Below are positions 1 to 5,357 of a stretch of DNA of 5,461 nucleotides, one piece after another; positions within the stretch are counted from its first letter, which is position 1; every line of letters begins with the position of its first letter. The DNA is from CAYRZF01 sp964428805. Its GTDB lineage: Bacteria > Methylomirabilota > Methylomirabilia > Rokubacteriales > CSP1-6. The notes below the pieces were generated by a model that had not been told where the DNA came from, did no database searches, and saw only the letters and a list, made by a program, of their open reading frames with translations. Both the position numbers and the translations under genes were made by a program. The stretch is from assembly GCA_964428805.1 (NCBI GenBank), contig CAYRZF010000120.1, positions 1 to 5,461 of the forward strand, given 5' to 3'.

Positions 1-1245
1 TCAGGGGGTCAGGCGGGAGAGGACGAGAGCGCGGAGCGAGGCGTAGTCGAAAGCGGTGCCTTGGCGCGCCGGCACCTCCGCCTCGGTCTTGAGGCCCGTC
101 TCGCTCACGATCACGCAGATGGTCTGGGCGGGATCCACTTTTTTTGTAGCGAGGAGCCGGCCGAGCACGGCGAGCGTCGCGACCCCGGTGGGACCCGCCC
201 AGATCCCCTCGGTTCGGGTCAGGACTTTCTGAGCCTCGACGATCTCCTCATCTTCGGCGTCCGCCGCCAGCCCGCGCTCTTCTCTCAGGGTTCGGAGCAC
301 CCACTCGCCCTTCTTTCCCGGATCCCCCGTCGCCAACCCCTCGGCCACGGTGTAGCCGATCTTGATGGGCACCAGCGGCCCGCCGTCACGAAAGGCCTGG
401 GAGACGGGGTTCGACCGGGTCGCCTGCGCCGCGACCATCAGGGGGACCTTTTCGATCCATCCGACCCGTGCCAGCTCGCGAAAGCCCCGGAACATGGAGA
501 TGAAAATCTCACCCACCGCGACGGGGGCCACGACGACGTCGGGGGCGCGAAACCCGTTCTGCTCCCAGATCTCGTAGGCCAGAGTTTTTTTCCCCTCCTG
601 CTTGTAGGCGTTGCGCGAGGCCCCGCAGTCGAAGAAGAGCTGCTCTTCGGTGAGCCGGTCCCAGTGGCCGATCAGGTCATCGTACACGCCCTGGTAGATG
701 ATCAGGTCGGTCGCCGTGGCGCCGATGTGGAGCATCTTGGGCGCGGAGGCGCGCTCGTAGACGAAGATCAGAGAGCGGAGGCCTGCCCGGGCCGAGTAGG
801 CGGCGATGGATGAGGCGGCGTTTCCGGTTGACACCACCGACGTCGCCTGGAACCCGAACTGGAGCGCCGCGGCGATCGCGGTGGCCGAGGAGCGGTCCTT
901 CACAGTGCCGGTGGGGTTGGTCCCGTCAAACTTGAGCAGCAGGCGCTTGACCCCGAGGAACTTCGCCAGGCGAGGGCAGTCGAGGAGCGGCGTCTGCCCT
1001 TCGCCCAGGGTCACTCGGTGCTCAGGGCGGGTGATGGGTAGGACCGGGGCGTACCGCCAGAGGCCAGGGTTCCGGAACACCTCCCGGCCACGGCGGCCGA
1101 GGGTGTCCAAGTCGTAGATCAGCTCGAGGAGCCCGTGGCACTTCTCGCATTCGAGCCGGTAGGCGAGAGGATACTCGGCTGCGCAATCGATGCACCGGAG
1201 CCCATTCGCCAGCGACTCCACCGTCATGCCGCTTCCGCGGCTCAT
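1..1245 (-). CDS. Threonine-synthase-like PLP-dependent enzyme (fold type II)
   Basis: This 414-residue protein is complete; its TGA is the first three bases of the window. By family, threonine synthase converts O-phosphohomoserine to threonine in the cytoplasm using PLP. Seen in the sequence: an N-terminal zinc ribbon with cysteine pairs C18/C21 and C33/C36; the Schiff-base lysine K116 in NPTGTVKDR (usual form NPTGSFKDR); the STGNAASS loop at 139-146; an RNAYKQEGKKT segment at 211-221 resembling the family's NPYRxEGQKT; and GPTG at 351-354 and SETGLK at 381-386 near the C-terminus. The glycine-rich loop normally written GNxGN reads AVGEI at 243-247, so substrate specificity may differ. The ATG at 1245 overlaps the upstream glycosyltransferase stop as ATGA. 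A second in-frame ATG at 1227 has a GGA-rich stretch about 6 nt upstream and could be the real start. The fold and family are secure; the exact reaction is less so. Confidence 0.85.
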   Translation of the reverse strand: MSRGSGMTVESLANGLRCIDCAAEYPLAYRLECEKCHGLLELIYDLDTLGRRGREVFRNPGLWRYAPVLPITRPEHRVTLGEGQTPLLDCPRLAKFLGVKRLLLKFDGTNPTGTVKDRSSATAIAAALQFGFQATSVVSTGNAASSIAAYSARAGLRSLIFVYERASAPKMLHIGATATDLIIYQGVYDDLIGHWDRLTEEQLFFDCGASRNAYKQEGKKTLAYEIWEQNGFRAPDVVVAPVAVGEIFISMFRGFRELARVGWIEKVPLMVAAQATRSNPVSQAFRDGGPLVPIKIGYTVAEGLATGDPGKKGEWVLRTLREERGLAADAEDEEIVEAQKVLTRTEGIWAGPTGVATLAVLGRLLATKKVDPAQTICVIVSETGLKTEAEVPARQGTAFDYASLRALVLSRLTP

Positions 1246-2234
1246 CGCACGCCGAAGCGGTCGGCGAGGACAGCCAGCATCTCCTCGACGCGATGGCCGA
1301 GCGTGTGCTCGCCGAGCGCGCGCTTGAGGGCGTTCTGGCCGATGCCCCGCGCCTCATCAGGGTGGCTGAGATAGAAATCGAGCTGGCGCTTCAGCTCCCC
1401 GAGGTCGCGGTAGGCCACCACCTCCTCCCCCGGCTTGAAGAGCGGGGGCAGCTCGTCCTTCAGATCCACGACCTGGCACGCCCCGCTGGCGGCAAGCTCG
1501 AAGGTTCGCGTGTTGACCCCGACGATGTCGTTCATCGGATGGTGATGGTTCAGCGAGAGGAGGGAGCCGGAGTAAACCGCGAGCTTGGCCCGTCCCCATA
1601 CAGCGGGGCCCGCGATCATCTGCCGGACCGCTGGGTCGGCCGCGTCCCGCCAGCCCGACCCCCAGAGTCTGACGGGATAGCCGACGAGCTCCCGGACGAA
1701 CCGCTCGCGGTAGGGGTAGTGGCTCCCGACGAAGGAGATGGGGCTGCCGTAGCGCTCCTGCTCTTCGGGGGTGAGGGTCACGGGATGATGCATCGTCGGT
1801 ACGCAGTACATCGGCAGGTAATGGAGGTTGGCGAGCCCGACCTGCTCGAGGCTCCTGAGCGCATACCGCTCCTTGGTGAAGAAGACGTCGTACGCTTCGA
1901 TGCACTCGAACGGGATCATCCAGAGAGGGTTGTCCGGGAAAAAATTGAGAATCAACACGTCCAGCCGCTTCTTGATGCGGCGGATCACGCCCGGCGTGAT
2001 GGGTCCTCCTTTGATCACGAGGACCACGTCGGGGCGCCAATCCAGGCAGGACCGCTCCAGGCGCCGCAGGATCCAGAGCTGGTAGGCTTCCTTGGTGCCG
2101 ACGTTCTTGTAGAGCGGGTTGTCGCGCCGGTAGGCGAAGGTCTTGACCTCGTGGCCCCGGGCGAGGAGCTCGTCCCGGAAGTCCATGCCCATGTGCTCGG
2201 GGCGCTCAAACGGCAGCACGATCAGCCAGCGCAT
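1242..2234 (-). CDS. CgeB-type glycosyltransferase (GT-B fold, GT1/GT4-like)
   Basis: This 330-residue protein has the layout of CgeB-like glycosyltransferases. The N-terminal Rossmann half begins RWLIVLPF and contains RPDVVLVIKGGPITP at about 67-81, the typical 'where is the other party' strand. Then come ILNFFPDNP at 95-103, YDVFFTK at 115-121, and a FVGSHYPYRERF block at 168-179 that opens the C-terminal half. The nucleotide-sugar side shows NTRTFELAASGA at 241-252, including the conserved Glu246, followed by LFKPGEEVVAY at 265-275 and a long C-terminal helix. The family transfers a sugar from a nucleotide donor; donor and acceptor cannot be read from sequence. There is no signal peptide or membrane segment, so it should be cytoplasmic. 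Its ATG lies 8 nt after the hicA-like stop with no clear Shine-Dalgarno, which suggests coupled translation. Its stop overlaps the next start by 4 nt. Confidence 0.85.
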   Translation of the reverse strand: MRWLIVLPFERPEHMGMDFRDELLARGHEVKTFAYRRDNPLYKNVGTKEAYQLWILRRLERSCLDWRPDVVLVIKGGPITPGVIRRIKKRLDVLILNFFPDNPLWMIPFECIEAYDVFFTKERYALRSLEQVGLANLHYLPMYCVPTMHHPVTLTPEEQERYGSPISFVGSHYPYRERFVRELVGYPVRLWGSGWRDAADPAVRQMIAGPAVWGRAKLAVYSGSLLSLNHHHPMNDIVGVNTRTFELAASGACQVVDLKDELPPLFKPGEEVVAYRDLGELKRQLDFYLSHPDEARGIGQNALKRALGEHTLGHRVEEMLAVLADRFGVR

Positions 2235-2242
2235 CGCCCAAG

Positions 2243-2488
2243 CTAGCAGATGTTGTTAGTCACACTTGCGAAAGGAGCGCAAAGTCGCTCACGAGTCATG
2301 CTGGCCGTTCTCATGATGTTGCGAATGATTGAGACGGGAACAGCCCGGTACGTGGGGATGACGATGGGGCGGGCGACACCGGGTTTCACGTAGGAACGAT
2401 GGCTTCCTTCCTGGCGGTCAAATCGCCAGCCATCCCGAAGAAAAATCTTTTCAAGGATGGTCCAGTGCGTCGGGGTGATCTTCGGCAC
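2243..2488 (-). CDS. hicA: HicA-family mRNA interferase toxin (YcfA-like)
   Basis: This 81-residue protein starts at GTG (2488-2486). An in-frame TAG lies five codons upstream and no other start lies between, so GTG is forced. HicA toxins fold as a small dsRNA-binding-like domain and cleave mRNA with one essential histidine. Here the motif RQEGSHRSY (25-33) holds that histidine, H30, followed by PIVIPTYRAVPVSIIRNIMRTASMTRERL. This is the usual order: GSH, beta strand, then a helix ending in an L/M-S/T-R-E/D signature. The last dozen residues after RERL look non-conserved. The gene follows a hicB-like gene after 66 nt and ends 8 nt before the glycosyltransferase. Local G+C of its 3' part is 50% by count, well below the neighbours, which hints at transfer. 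The toxin looks intact, with no frame break. Confidence 0.85.
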   Translation of the reverse strand: MPKITPTHWTILEKIFLRDGWRFDRQEGSHRSYVKPGVARPIVIPTYRAVPVSIIRNIMRTASMTRERLCAPFASVTNNIC

Positions 2489-2554
2489 TGGACGCGAATC
2501 CTACGCATGAACAGATTGAGTCACCGTTTCAGAGAGGAGGAGCTTCGGTGCCCG

Positions 2555-2776
2555 TCACTCATTGCCCTGCCGAACGTACCCACACTCCTCGAGGATCTCG
2601 ACGAGGGTCCCATGGGCAGAAGCCGTCTTCAAGAATAGGTCAACCGCCTCAGTGAGATTTTTTCGGGCCTCGTCGGGGGTTTCTCCACAGCTCATGACTT
2701 CCAGAGGTGCCGCCCTGGCGACGTAGGTGTCGCCTTCCTTCCATACCTGAACCGTATGCTCGATCCGAACGGTCAT
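2555..2776 (-). CDS. hicB: HicB-family antitoxin (short, no DNA-binding domain)
   Basis: This 73-residue protein is the antitoxin partner expected beside hicA. The HicB-like core is visible: an N-terminal strand (VRIEHTVQVWKEGDTYVARAAPLEVMSCGETPDEARKNLTEAVDLFLKTA compressed over residues 3-52), in which the hairpin around W12-A20, the SCGETPDEA turn at 29-37 and the helix of NLTEAVDLFL at 40-49 are the family hallmarks of the partial RNase-H-like fold. Protein length ends at GYVRQGNE, leaving no room for the helix-turn-helix or ribbon-helix-helix found in longer HicB proteins. If the complex represses its own promoter it must do so by other means. The ATG at 2776 is preceded by GGGAG with 6-nt spacing. 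Antitoxin-first order is common for this pair, but the 66-nt gap to the toxin is wide. Confidence 0.82.
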   Translation of the reverse strand: MTVRIEHTVQVWKEGDTYVARAAPLEVMSCGETPDEARKNLTEAVDLFLKTASAHGTLVEILEECGYVRQGNE

Positions 2777-2782
2777 GGCCTT

Positions 2783-2787
2783 CTCCC
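2783..2787 (-). promoter_or_regulatory. Shine-Dalgarno site of hicB
   Basis: GGGAG on the minus strand, inside AAAGGGAGAAGG, lies 6 nt before the ATG at 2776. It is a stronger site than that of the toxin gene, whose GTG start has only a distant AGGA. This fits the need to make antitoxin in excess of toxin. Confidence 0.6.
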
Positions 2788-2803
2788 TTTCATCCGCCGC
2801 TTC

Positions 2804-2812
2804 ATTATCTCA
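2804..2812 (-). promoter_or_regulatory. Extended -10 promoter of the hicBA-led operon
   Basis: The minus strand reads TGAGATAAT, which is the TGn extension followed by GATAAT, a five-of-six match to TATAAT. It stands out in a GC-rich background. The -35 position, 17 bp upstream, reads CGCTTT and is poor, as is usual when the TGn element is present. The predicted start near 2797 would leave a leader of about 21 nt that contains the hicB Shine-Dalgarno site. This promoter would serve hicB, hicA, the glycosyltransferase and the threonine-synthase-like gene. The rest of the 114-nt gap between the oxidoreductase stop and hicB holds no gene that I can support. Confidence 0.5.
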
Positions 2813-2818
2813 CAAATA

Positions 2819-2836
2819 CGCACGAGAAAGCGCACG
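2819..2836 (-). repeat. Direct repeat around the hicB -35 region
   Basis: The hexamer CGTGCG (minus strand) occurs twice, at 2836-2831 and 2824-2819, separated by 6 nt, so the two copies are 12 bp apart. The pair brackets the expected -35 position of the hicB promoter, which makes it a possible protein-binding site. The repeats are short and GC-rich, so chance is a real alternative. Confidence 0.25.
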
Positions 2837-2890
2837 CCGGGAACCGATTACCACGACTTCGAGGAAACAGGCCGGCCCCGAGGGCGGGGA

Positions 2891-4534
2891 TCAGGGGAGG
2901 GAGCCCCAGAGTGTTTCCAGATCGGATGGGTGCCACCACGGCGCCAGGTGGAGGTCTTCGGCGATGACGCGCGCCGCATTGTAGCCGGGCAGGCCCGTGA
3001 TGTTGCCTCCCGGGTGGGTGCAGGCTCCGCAGAGGTAGAGCCCTGCGATCCCGGTCTGGTAGGGCGGCATTCCGGGGAACGGGCGGTTGATCCCGCGCTG
3101 CTCCACGCCGAGCCATCCGACGCCCGGGTCGCCCCGGGCCATGTTCGGGAGGTGGCGCTCGGTATCCAGCGGCGAATACGCCAGGCGCCGAAGGATTGCG
3201 CCCTCGGTCAAGTTGGGGGCGAAAGCGCGCCAATATTCCAAGATCTCCCCGATCCGGGGAAGCTTGGCCTGGTCCCAGTTTTCGGCCCGGCCGTTCAGGA
3301 GGTAGGGGACCTTCTCCCACATGAAGGCGGTATGCTTGCCGGCCGGCGCCTGGCTCGGATCGAAGGCCGTGGGGGTGGTGCCCCAGATCACCTTGCGTGA
3401 CGCCGGTTCGCCTTTTCTGAACCGGGCCTGGAGGCCGTAGATCTGCTCCGGCGATTCGAGGCCGAGGATCGTCAAAAAGGCCTGATCGAGGTCCGGGTGT
3501 GTGGTCCGCGCCGTGTAGCGGGGCGGCTCGTTCAGCGAGAGGTGAACGCCGAAGAGGGGGCCGACGATCTGATAGAGGTAGGACCTGAGGCCCACCCGCG
3601 TCATCGGGTTCAGTCTGTCCATGCCGACCAGTTCCTGGAGCGTTTGGTGCGGGTTCAGATTCGAGGCGACGAAGGCGCGGGCCTTGACCTGTCGGCCGTC
3701 GGCCAGCTGGATGCCGGTGGCCACGCCCAGCTCCACGGTAATTGCGCGGATCGTCTGCCCCTCCCAGATTTCTCCCCCGGCCGCCTCCACCGCCTTCCTG
3801 AGTCCCTGGGCCACCGCCGCGGAGCCGCCAACAGCCAGCTCGGCCCTGGTCCGGGCGGCAATGAAGCTCGGGATCACGCCTCCCTGATTCGGGGCGTGAA
3901 CGTCGAGCTCACGGGCCACGCAAAGGTGGAGGAGAAGAGCGCGCACGGTGACATTGTCGAAGTGGTTCTCGATGAACTCGCGCGGGCTGAGCGCCTCGAT
4001 CTCGAGGTACTTCAGGCCGAGGGCACTCCGCTCGAGGAGGGCACGCTTCTCCTCGCGGGGGAGCGGCGGCGCGGCCAGCTCCGGCTCCACGATTTTTTCC
4101 ACCATCTCCCCATACTCTTCGGTGATGTGGCGCCAGGTGTCGGCGTCCTTCTTCGAAAACTCGGCGATGGAAGCGCAGGTCCGATTGAGGTCCAGGTACC
4201 AGCGGAGGGTGCGGCCGCTCTGCTGGATCAGGGCGACGTTGAGATCGGGCTGGACCGTGCGGACCCCGTGCTGTTCCAGCTCCAGGTCGCGGTACCAGGG
4301 CATGGCGGAGAGCCCGTGGAGGAAGGCCGCGTGGATGTTATGGCGAAATCCGGGATGAAGGTTGTCCTCCACGGTCGCTAGGCCCCCGCCGACGTGCGGG
4401 TTCTTCTCCACCATCAGAGTCCGAAGCCCCGCCCTGGCGAGGTAGGCCTGGAGGATCAGCCCGTTGTGGCCACCGCCAACGATGATGCCGTCGTAGACCT
4501 CTTCCGCCATGCCGCGGGCTTGAGGCGCGGTCAC
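2891..4534 (-). CDS. Phytoene-dehydrogenase-like FAD-dependent oxidoreductase (PYROXD2-type)
   Basis: This 547-residue flavoprotein belongs to the amine-oxidase/phytoene-desaturase superfamily. The N-terminal dinucleotide-binding fold reads GIIVGGGHNGL (GxGxxG at 20-25), with the acidic residue E43 ending the second strand and the GGG triplet at 49-51. A middle region, including a substrate-side NQGGVIPSFI segment, leads to a second FAD strand. The C-terminal FAD signature CGACTHPGGNITGLPGYNAA spans 502-521. Length (about 540) fits PYROXD2-like and CrtI-like proteins. Members oxidise carotenoids or other hydrophobic substrates; the substrate here is unknown. No membrane segment or Tat signal is evident. 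The GTG at 4534 overlaps the lipoprotein stop as GTGA, favouring coupled translation. The ATG at 4510 (MAEEVYDGII) gives a more typical N-terminus. Neither has a clear Shine-Dalgarno site. Confidence 0.87.
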   Translation of the reverse strand: MTAPQARGMAEEVYDGIIVGGGHNGLILQAYLARAGLRTLMVEKNPHVGGGLATVEDNLHPGFRHNIHAAFLHGLSAMPWYRDLELEQHGVRTVQPDLNVALIQQSGRTLRWYLDLNRTCASIAEFSKKDADTWRHITEEYGEMVEKIVEPELAAPPLPREEKRALLERSALGLKYLEIEALSPREFIENHFDNVTVRALLLHLCVARELDVHAPNQGGVIPSFIAARTRAELAVGGSAAVAQGLRKAVEAAGGEIWEGQTIRAITVELGVATGIQLADGRQVKARAFVASNLNPHQTLQELVGMDRLNPMTRVGLRSYLYQIVGPLFGVHLSLNEPPRYTARTTHPDLDQAFLTILGLESPEQIYGLQARFRKGEPASRKVIWGTTPTAFDPSQAPAGKHTAFMWEKVPYLLNGRAENWDQAKLPRIGEILEYWRAFAPNLTEGAILRRLAYSPLDTERHLPNMARGDPGVGWLGVEQRGINRPFPGMPPYQTGIAGLYLCGACTHPGGNITGLPGYNAARVIAEDLHLAPWWHPSDLETLWGSLP

Positions 4535-4860
4535 TTCAAGCGGGCCATGTCTTCCGGGAAGCTCGAGGTGAAGGAGTAGGATTTGACCGCGCCCCGCTCG
4601 TCGAGGCGGACCGTGAGCTGTTTGGTGAACTCCTGGTTGGTGAAGGCCTGGACGTAGGTCCAGCCCCAGGTTGGATCACCGGTGTCGAGCCCGACCTGGT
4701 GGGGCTCGCCGAAGAAGCGGAGCAGGTCGGACTTGGTGGTCTTTCCGACCACGAGCATATCCTTCGTCGGGGATGGAAAGTCGCTCCCGAACTTCAGGCC
4801 GCCGCAGCCGGCCAGCAACATGGCGATCAGGAAAACTTTGATGAGCCGTCGCGGATTCAT
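4531..4860 (-). CDS. Small lipoprotein with BamE/SmpA-like domain
   Basis: Starting at the ATG at 4860, this is a 109-residue lipoprotein precursor. It has a positively charged n-region (MNPRRLIK), a hydrophobic stretch (VFLIAMLLAG) and a textbook lipobox, LAGC, with the lipid-bearing cysteine at residue 19. The mature part carries VGKTTKSDLLRFFGEPHQVGLDTGDPTWGWTY compressed across about 38-69. This 'G-K/M-T-x-x-x-L-x-x-x-x-G-x-P' pattern followed by W/Y-Y and beta strands matches the BamE/SmpA/OmlA fold, which binds outer-membrane assembly machinery in true BamE. The gene is about the length of BamE but I do not see its signature outer-membrane-binding segment, so the domain call is safer than the role. 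An upstream in-frame ATG at 4908 is rejected: the promoter lies between the two and the signal peptide would be buried. It should sit in the outer or inner membrane facing the periplasm. Confidence 0.82.
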   Translation of the reverse strand: MNPRRLIKVFLIAMLLAGCGGLKFGSDFPSPTKDMLVVGKTTKSDLLRFFGEPHQVGLDTGDPTWGWTYVQAFTNQEFTKQLTVRLDERGAVKSYSFTSSFPEDMARLK

Positions 4861-4861
4861 A

Positions 4862-4879
4862 CGCGCGTTATAACACGCG
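4862..4879. promoter_or_regulatory. 18-bp palindrome covering the lipoprotein -10 box
   Basis: The minus strand reads CGCGTGTTATAACGCGCG: a perfect 8-bp core, GTTATAAC, with arms that match except for one T-G pair. Having no loop, it is unlikely to be an RNA hairpin. It looks more like a dimer operator, and it lies over the -10 box. The alternating CG flanks could also favour chance symmetry. Confidence 0.4.
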
Positions 4880-4895
4880 GTCCGGGCTCGGTCAA
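4867..4895 (-). promoter_or_regulatory. Sigma-70-type promoter of the lipoprotein-oxidoreductase operon (leaderless)
   Basis: On the minus strand, TTGACC (4895-4890) and TATAAC (4872-4867) are each five-of-six matches to consensus and are separated by exactly 17 bp. Six bases (GCGCGT) follow the -10 box, and the next base is the A of the ATG at 4860. That is the standard initiation distance, so the mRNA should begin at the start codon. This agrees with the absence of any Shine-Dalgarno site before that ATG. Confidence 0.65.
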
Positions 4896-4906
4896 TCATG
4901 CTTGAC
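4891..4906. promoter_or_regulatory. Imperfect palindrome linking the two divergent -35 boxes
   Basis: GTCAATCATGCTTGAC reads almost the same on both strands, with one mismatched pair on either side of the central CATG. Its arms are the two -35 boxes themselves, so part of the symmetry comes from promoter conservation rather than from a regulator. The spacing nonetheless means one bound protein could block or favour both promoters. Confidence 0.35.
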
Positions 4907-4930
4907 ATGCTCGGGCGTGCTGGCTAGGGT
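4902..4930 (+). promoter_or_regulatory. Divergent promoter for the cupin and Tat-protein genes
   Basis: A perfect TTGACA (4902-4907) is followed after 17 bp by TAGGGT (4925-4930), which keeps the three most important -10 bases (T, A and the final T). The predicted start near 4937 gives a leader of about 29 nt with the GAGGAGG ribosome site. The -35 box is only 6 bp from the opposing lipoprotein -35 box, so the two promoters may compete for polymerase. Confidence 0.5.
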
Positions 4931-4950
4931 GAGGAGCACAGAATTCAGGG

Positions 4951-4957
4951 GAGGAGG
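4951..4957 (+). promoter_or_regulatory. Shine-Dalgarno site that fixes the cupin start
   Basis: GAGGAGG lies 8 nt before the ATG at 4966. It sets the true start of the cupin gene at 4966, in a reading frame different from the one that encodes the rest of the protein. This is a main reason to infer the frameshift. Confidence 0.7.
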
Positions 4958-4965
4958 TTGCTGTC

Positions 4966-5333
4966 ATGCCGGTTCCCGTCATGAAGGGGTTCATGAACCT
5001 CAACCGGATCCCGGAGGAGAAGGTGACCGCCAGATCACGCGCCGGATTGTCACCGGGGAGAAGGAGATGCTGGTCTTCTGGCGCATGAAGGCCGGCGCCC
5101 ACGCCGCCGCCCACAGGCATCCCAACGAGCAGATCTTCTGGATGCTGTCGGGGAAAATGGAGTTCCGCCTGGGTAACGAGAAAAAAACATGCGGCCCGGG
5201 TGACGTCGGCGTCATCCCCGCCGGGGTGGAGCACGAGGCATGGTTCCCGGAGGACACGGAGGTCATCGACATCTTCTCCCCGCCGCGCGAGGATTTCTAT
5301 ACCGGCCAGGACAGTTACCTGCGACAGGGATGA
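4966..5333 (+). CDS. Single-domain cupin protein, gene interrupted by a one-base frameshift
   Basis: Restoring one base near 5030 gives a 122-residue cupin. It begins MPVPVMKGFMNLNRIPEEKVTA (positions 4966-5031, one frame), then continues QITRRIVTGEKEMLVFWRMKAG and onward in the next frame from 5031. Cupin motif 1 is GAHAAAHRHPNEQ...G, with both histidines present and glutamine in the usual glutamate slot, a common variant. Motif 2 is GDVGVIPAGVEH. Together they supply a likely His-His-Gln-His metal site. The C-terminal DIFSPPREDFYTGQDSYLR is typical of this small-cupin group. Such proteins include sugar-binding, dioxygenase-like and regulatory members; the substrate is not readable. Without correction, the first frame stops at 5086-5088 after 40 codons. 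A restart at the ATG at 5067, preceded by GGGGAG, could still give an 88-residue cupin core. No slippery heptamer is visible, so the cause is mutation or a miscalled CCC run. Confidence 0.8.
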
Positions 5334-5343
5334 GCCAGCCTCG

Positions 5344-5350
5344 AAGGAGG
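5344..5350 (+). promoter_or_regulatory. Shine-Dalgarno site of the Tat-signal protein gene
   Basis: AAGGAGG, a nearly perfect anti-16S match, lies 7 nt before the ATG at 5358. It selects this start over the overlapping reading frame around 5200-5418. Confidence 0.7.
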
Positions 5351-5357
5351 GCCTCTC

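Noticed and set aside
1293..2246. Long plus-strand open frame (317 codons) opposite the glycosyltransferase
   Set aside because: It mirrors the codon structure of the real minus-strand gene in GC-rich DNA. It has no recognisable motifs, no ribosome site, and a composition heavy in R, E, D, L, A and V.
2275..2290. Small hairpin GAGCG-6 nt-CGCTC inside the hicA 3' end
   Set aside because: The stem is only 5 bp, lies within coding sequence and has no T-run; it is likely chance.
2871..2890. Possible terminator after the FAD oxidoreductase
   Set aside because: A CCCC/GGGG stem of only 4 bp and a nearby GGCCGGCC palindrome occur, but there is no T-run, so a rho-independent terminator is not supported.
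2756..3400. Plus-strand open frame spanning the hicB promoter and the oxidoreductase 3' end
   Set aside because: It crosses a real promoter and antisense coding DNA, has low-complexity composition, and has no ribosome site.
3497..4381. Long plus-strand open frame (294 codons) opposite the FAD oxidoreductase
   Set aside because: It is a shadow of a gene with unmistakable FAD motifs. It shows no domain pattern or start signal of its own.
4861..4908. Longer lipoprotein start at the ATG at 4908
   Set aside because: It would place 16 residues before the signal peptide, and transcription from the strong promoter would begin after that ATG.
4902..4965. Cupin N-terminus read from the ATG at 4902
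   Set aside because: The peptide from here to about 5030 looks like noncoding translation, it overlaps the promoter, and the ribosome site points to 4966 instead.
5023..5036. Programmed -1 frameshift in the cupin gene
   Set aside because: No X-XXY-YYZ slippery heptamer is visible and no downstream structure is obvious; cupins of this size are not known to need one.
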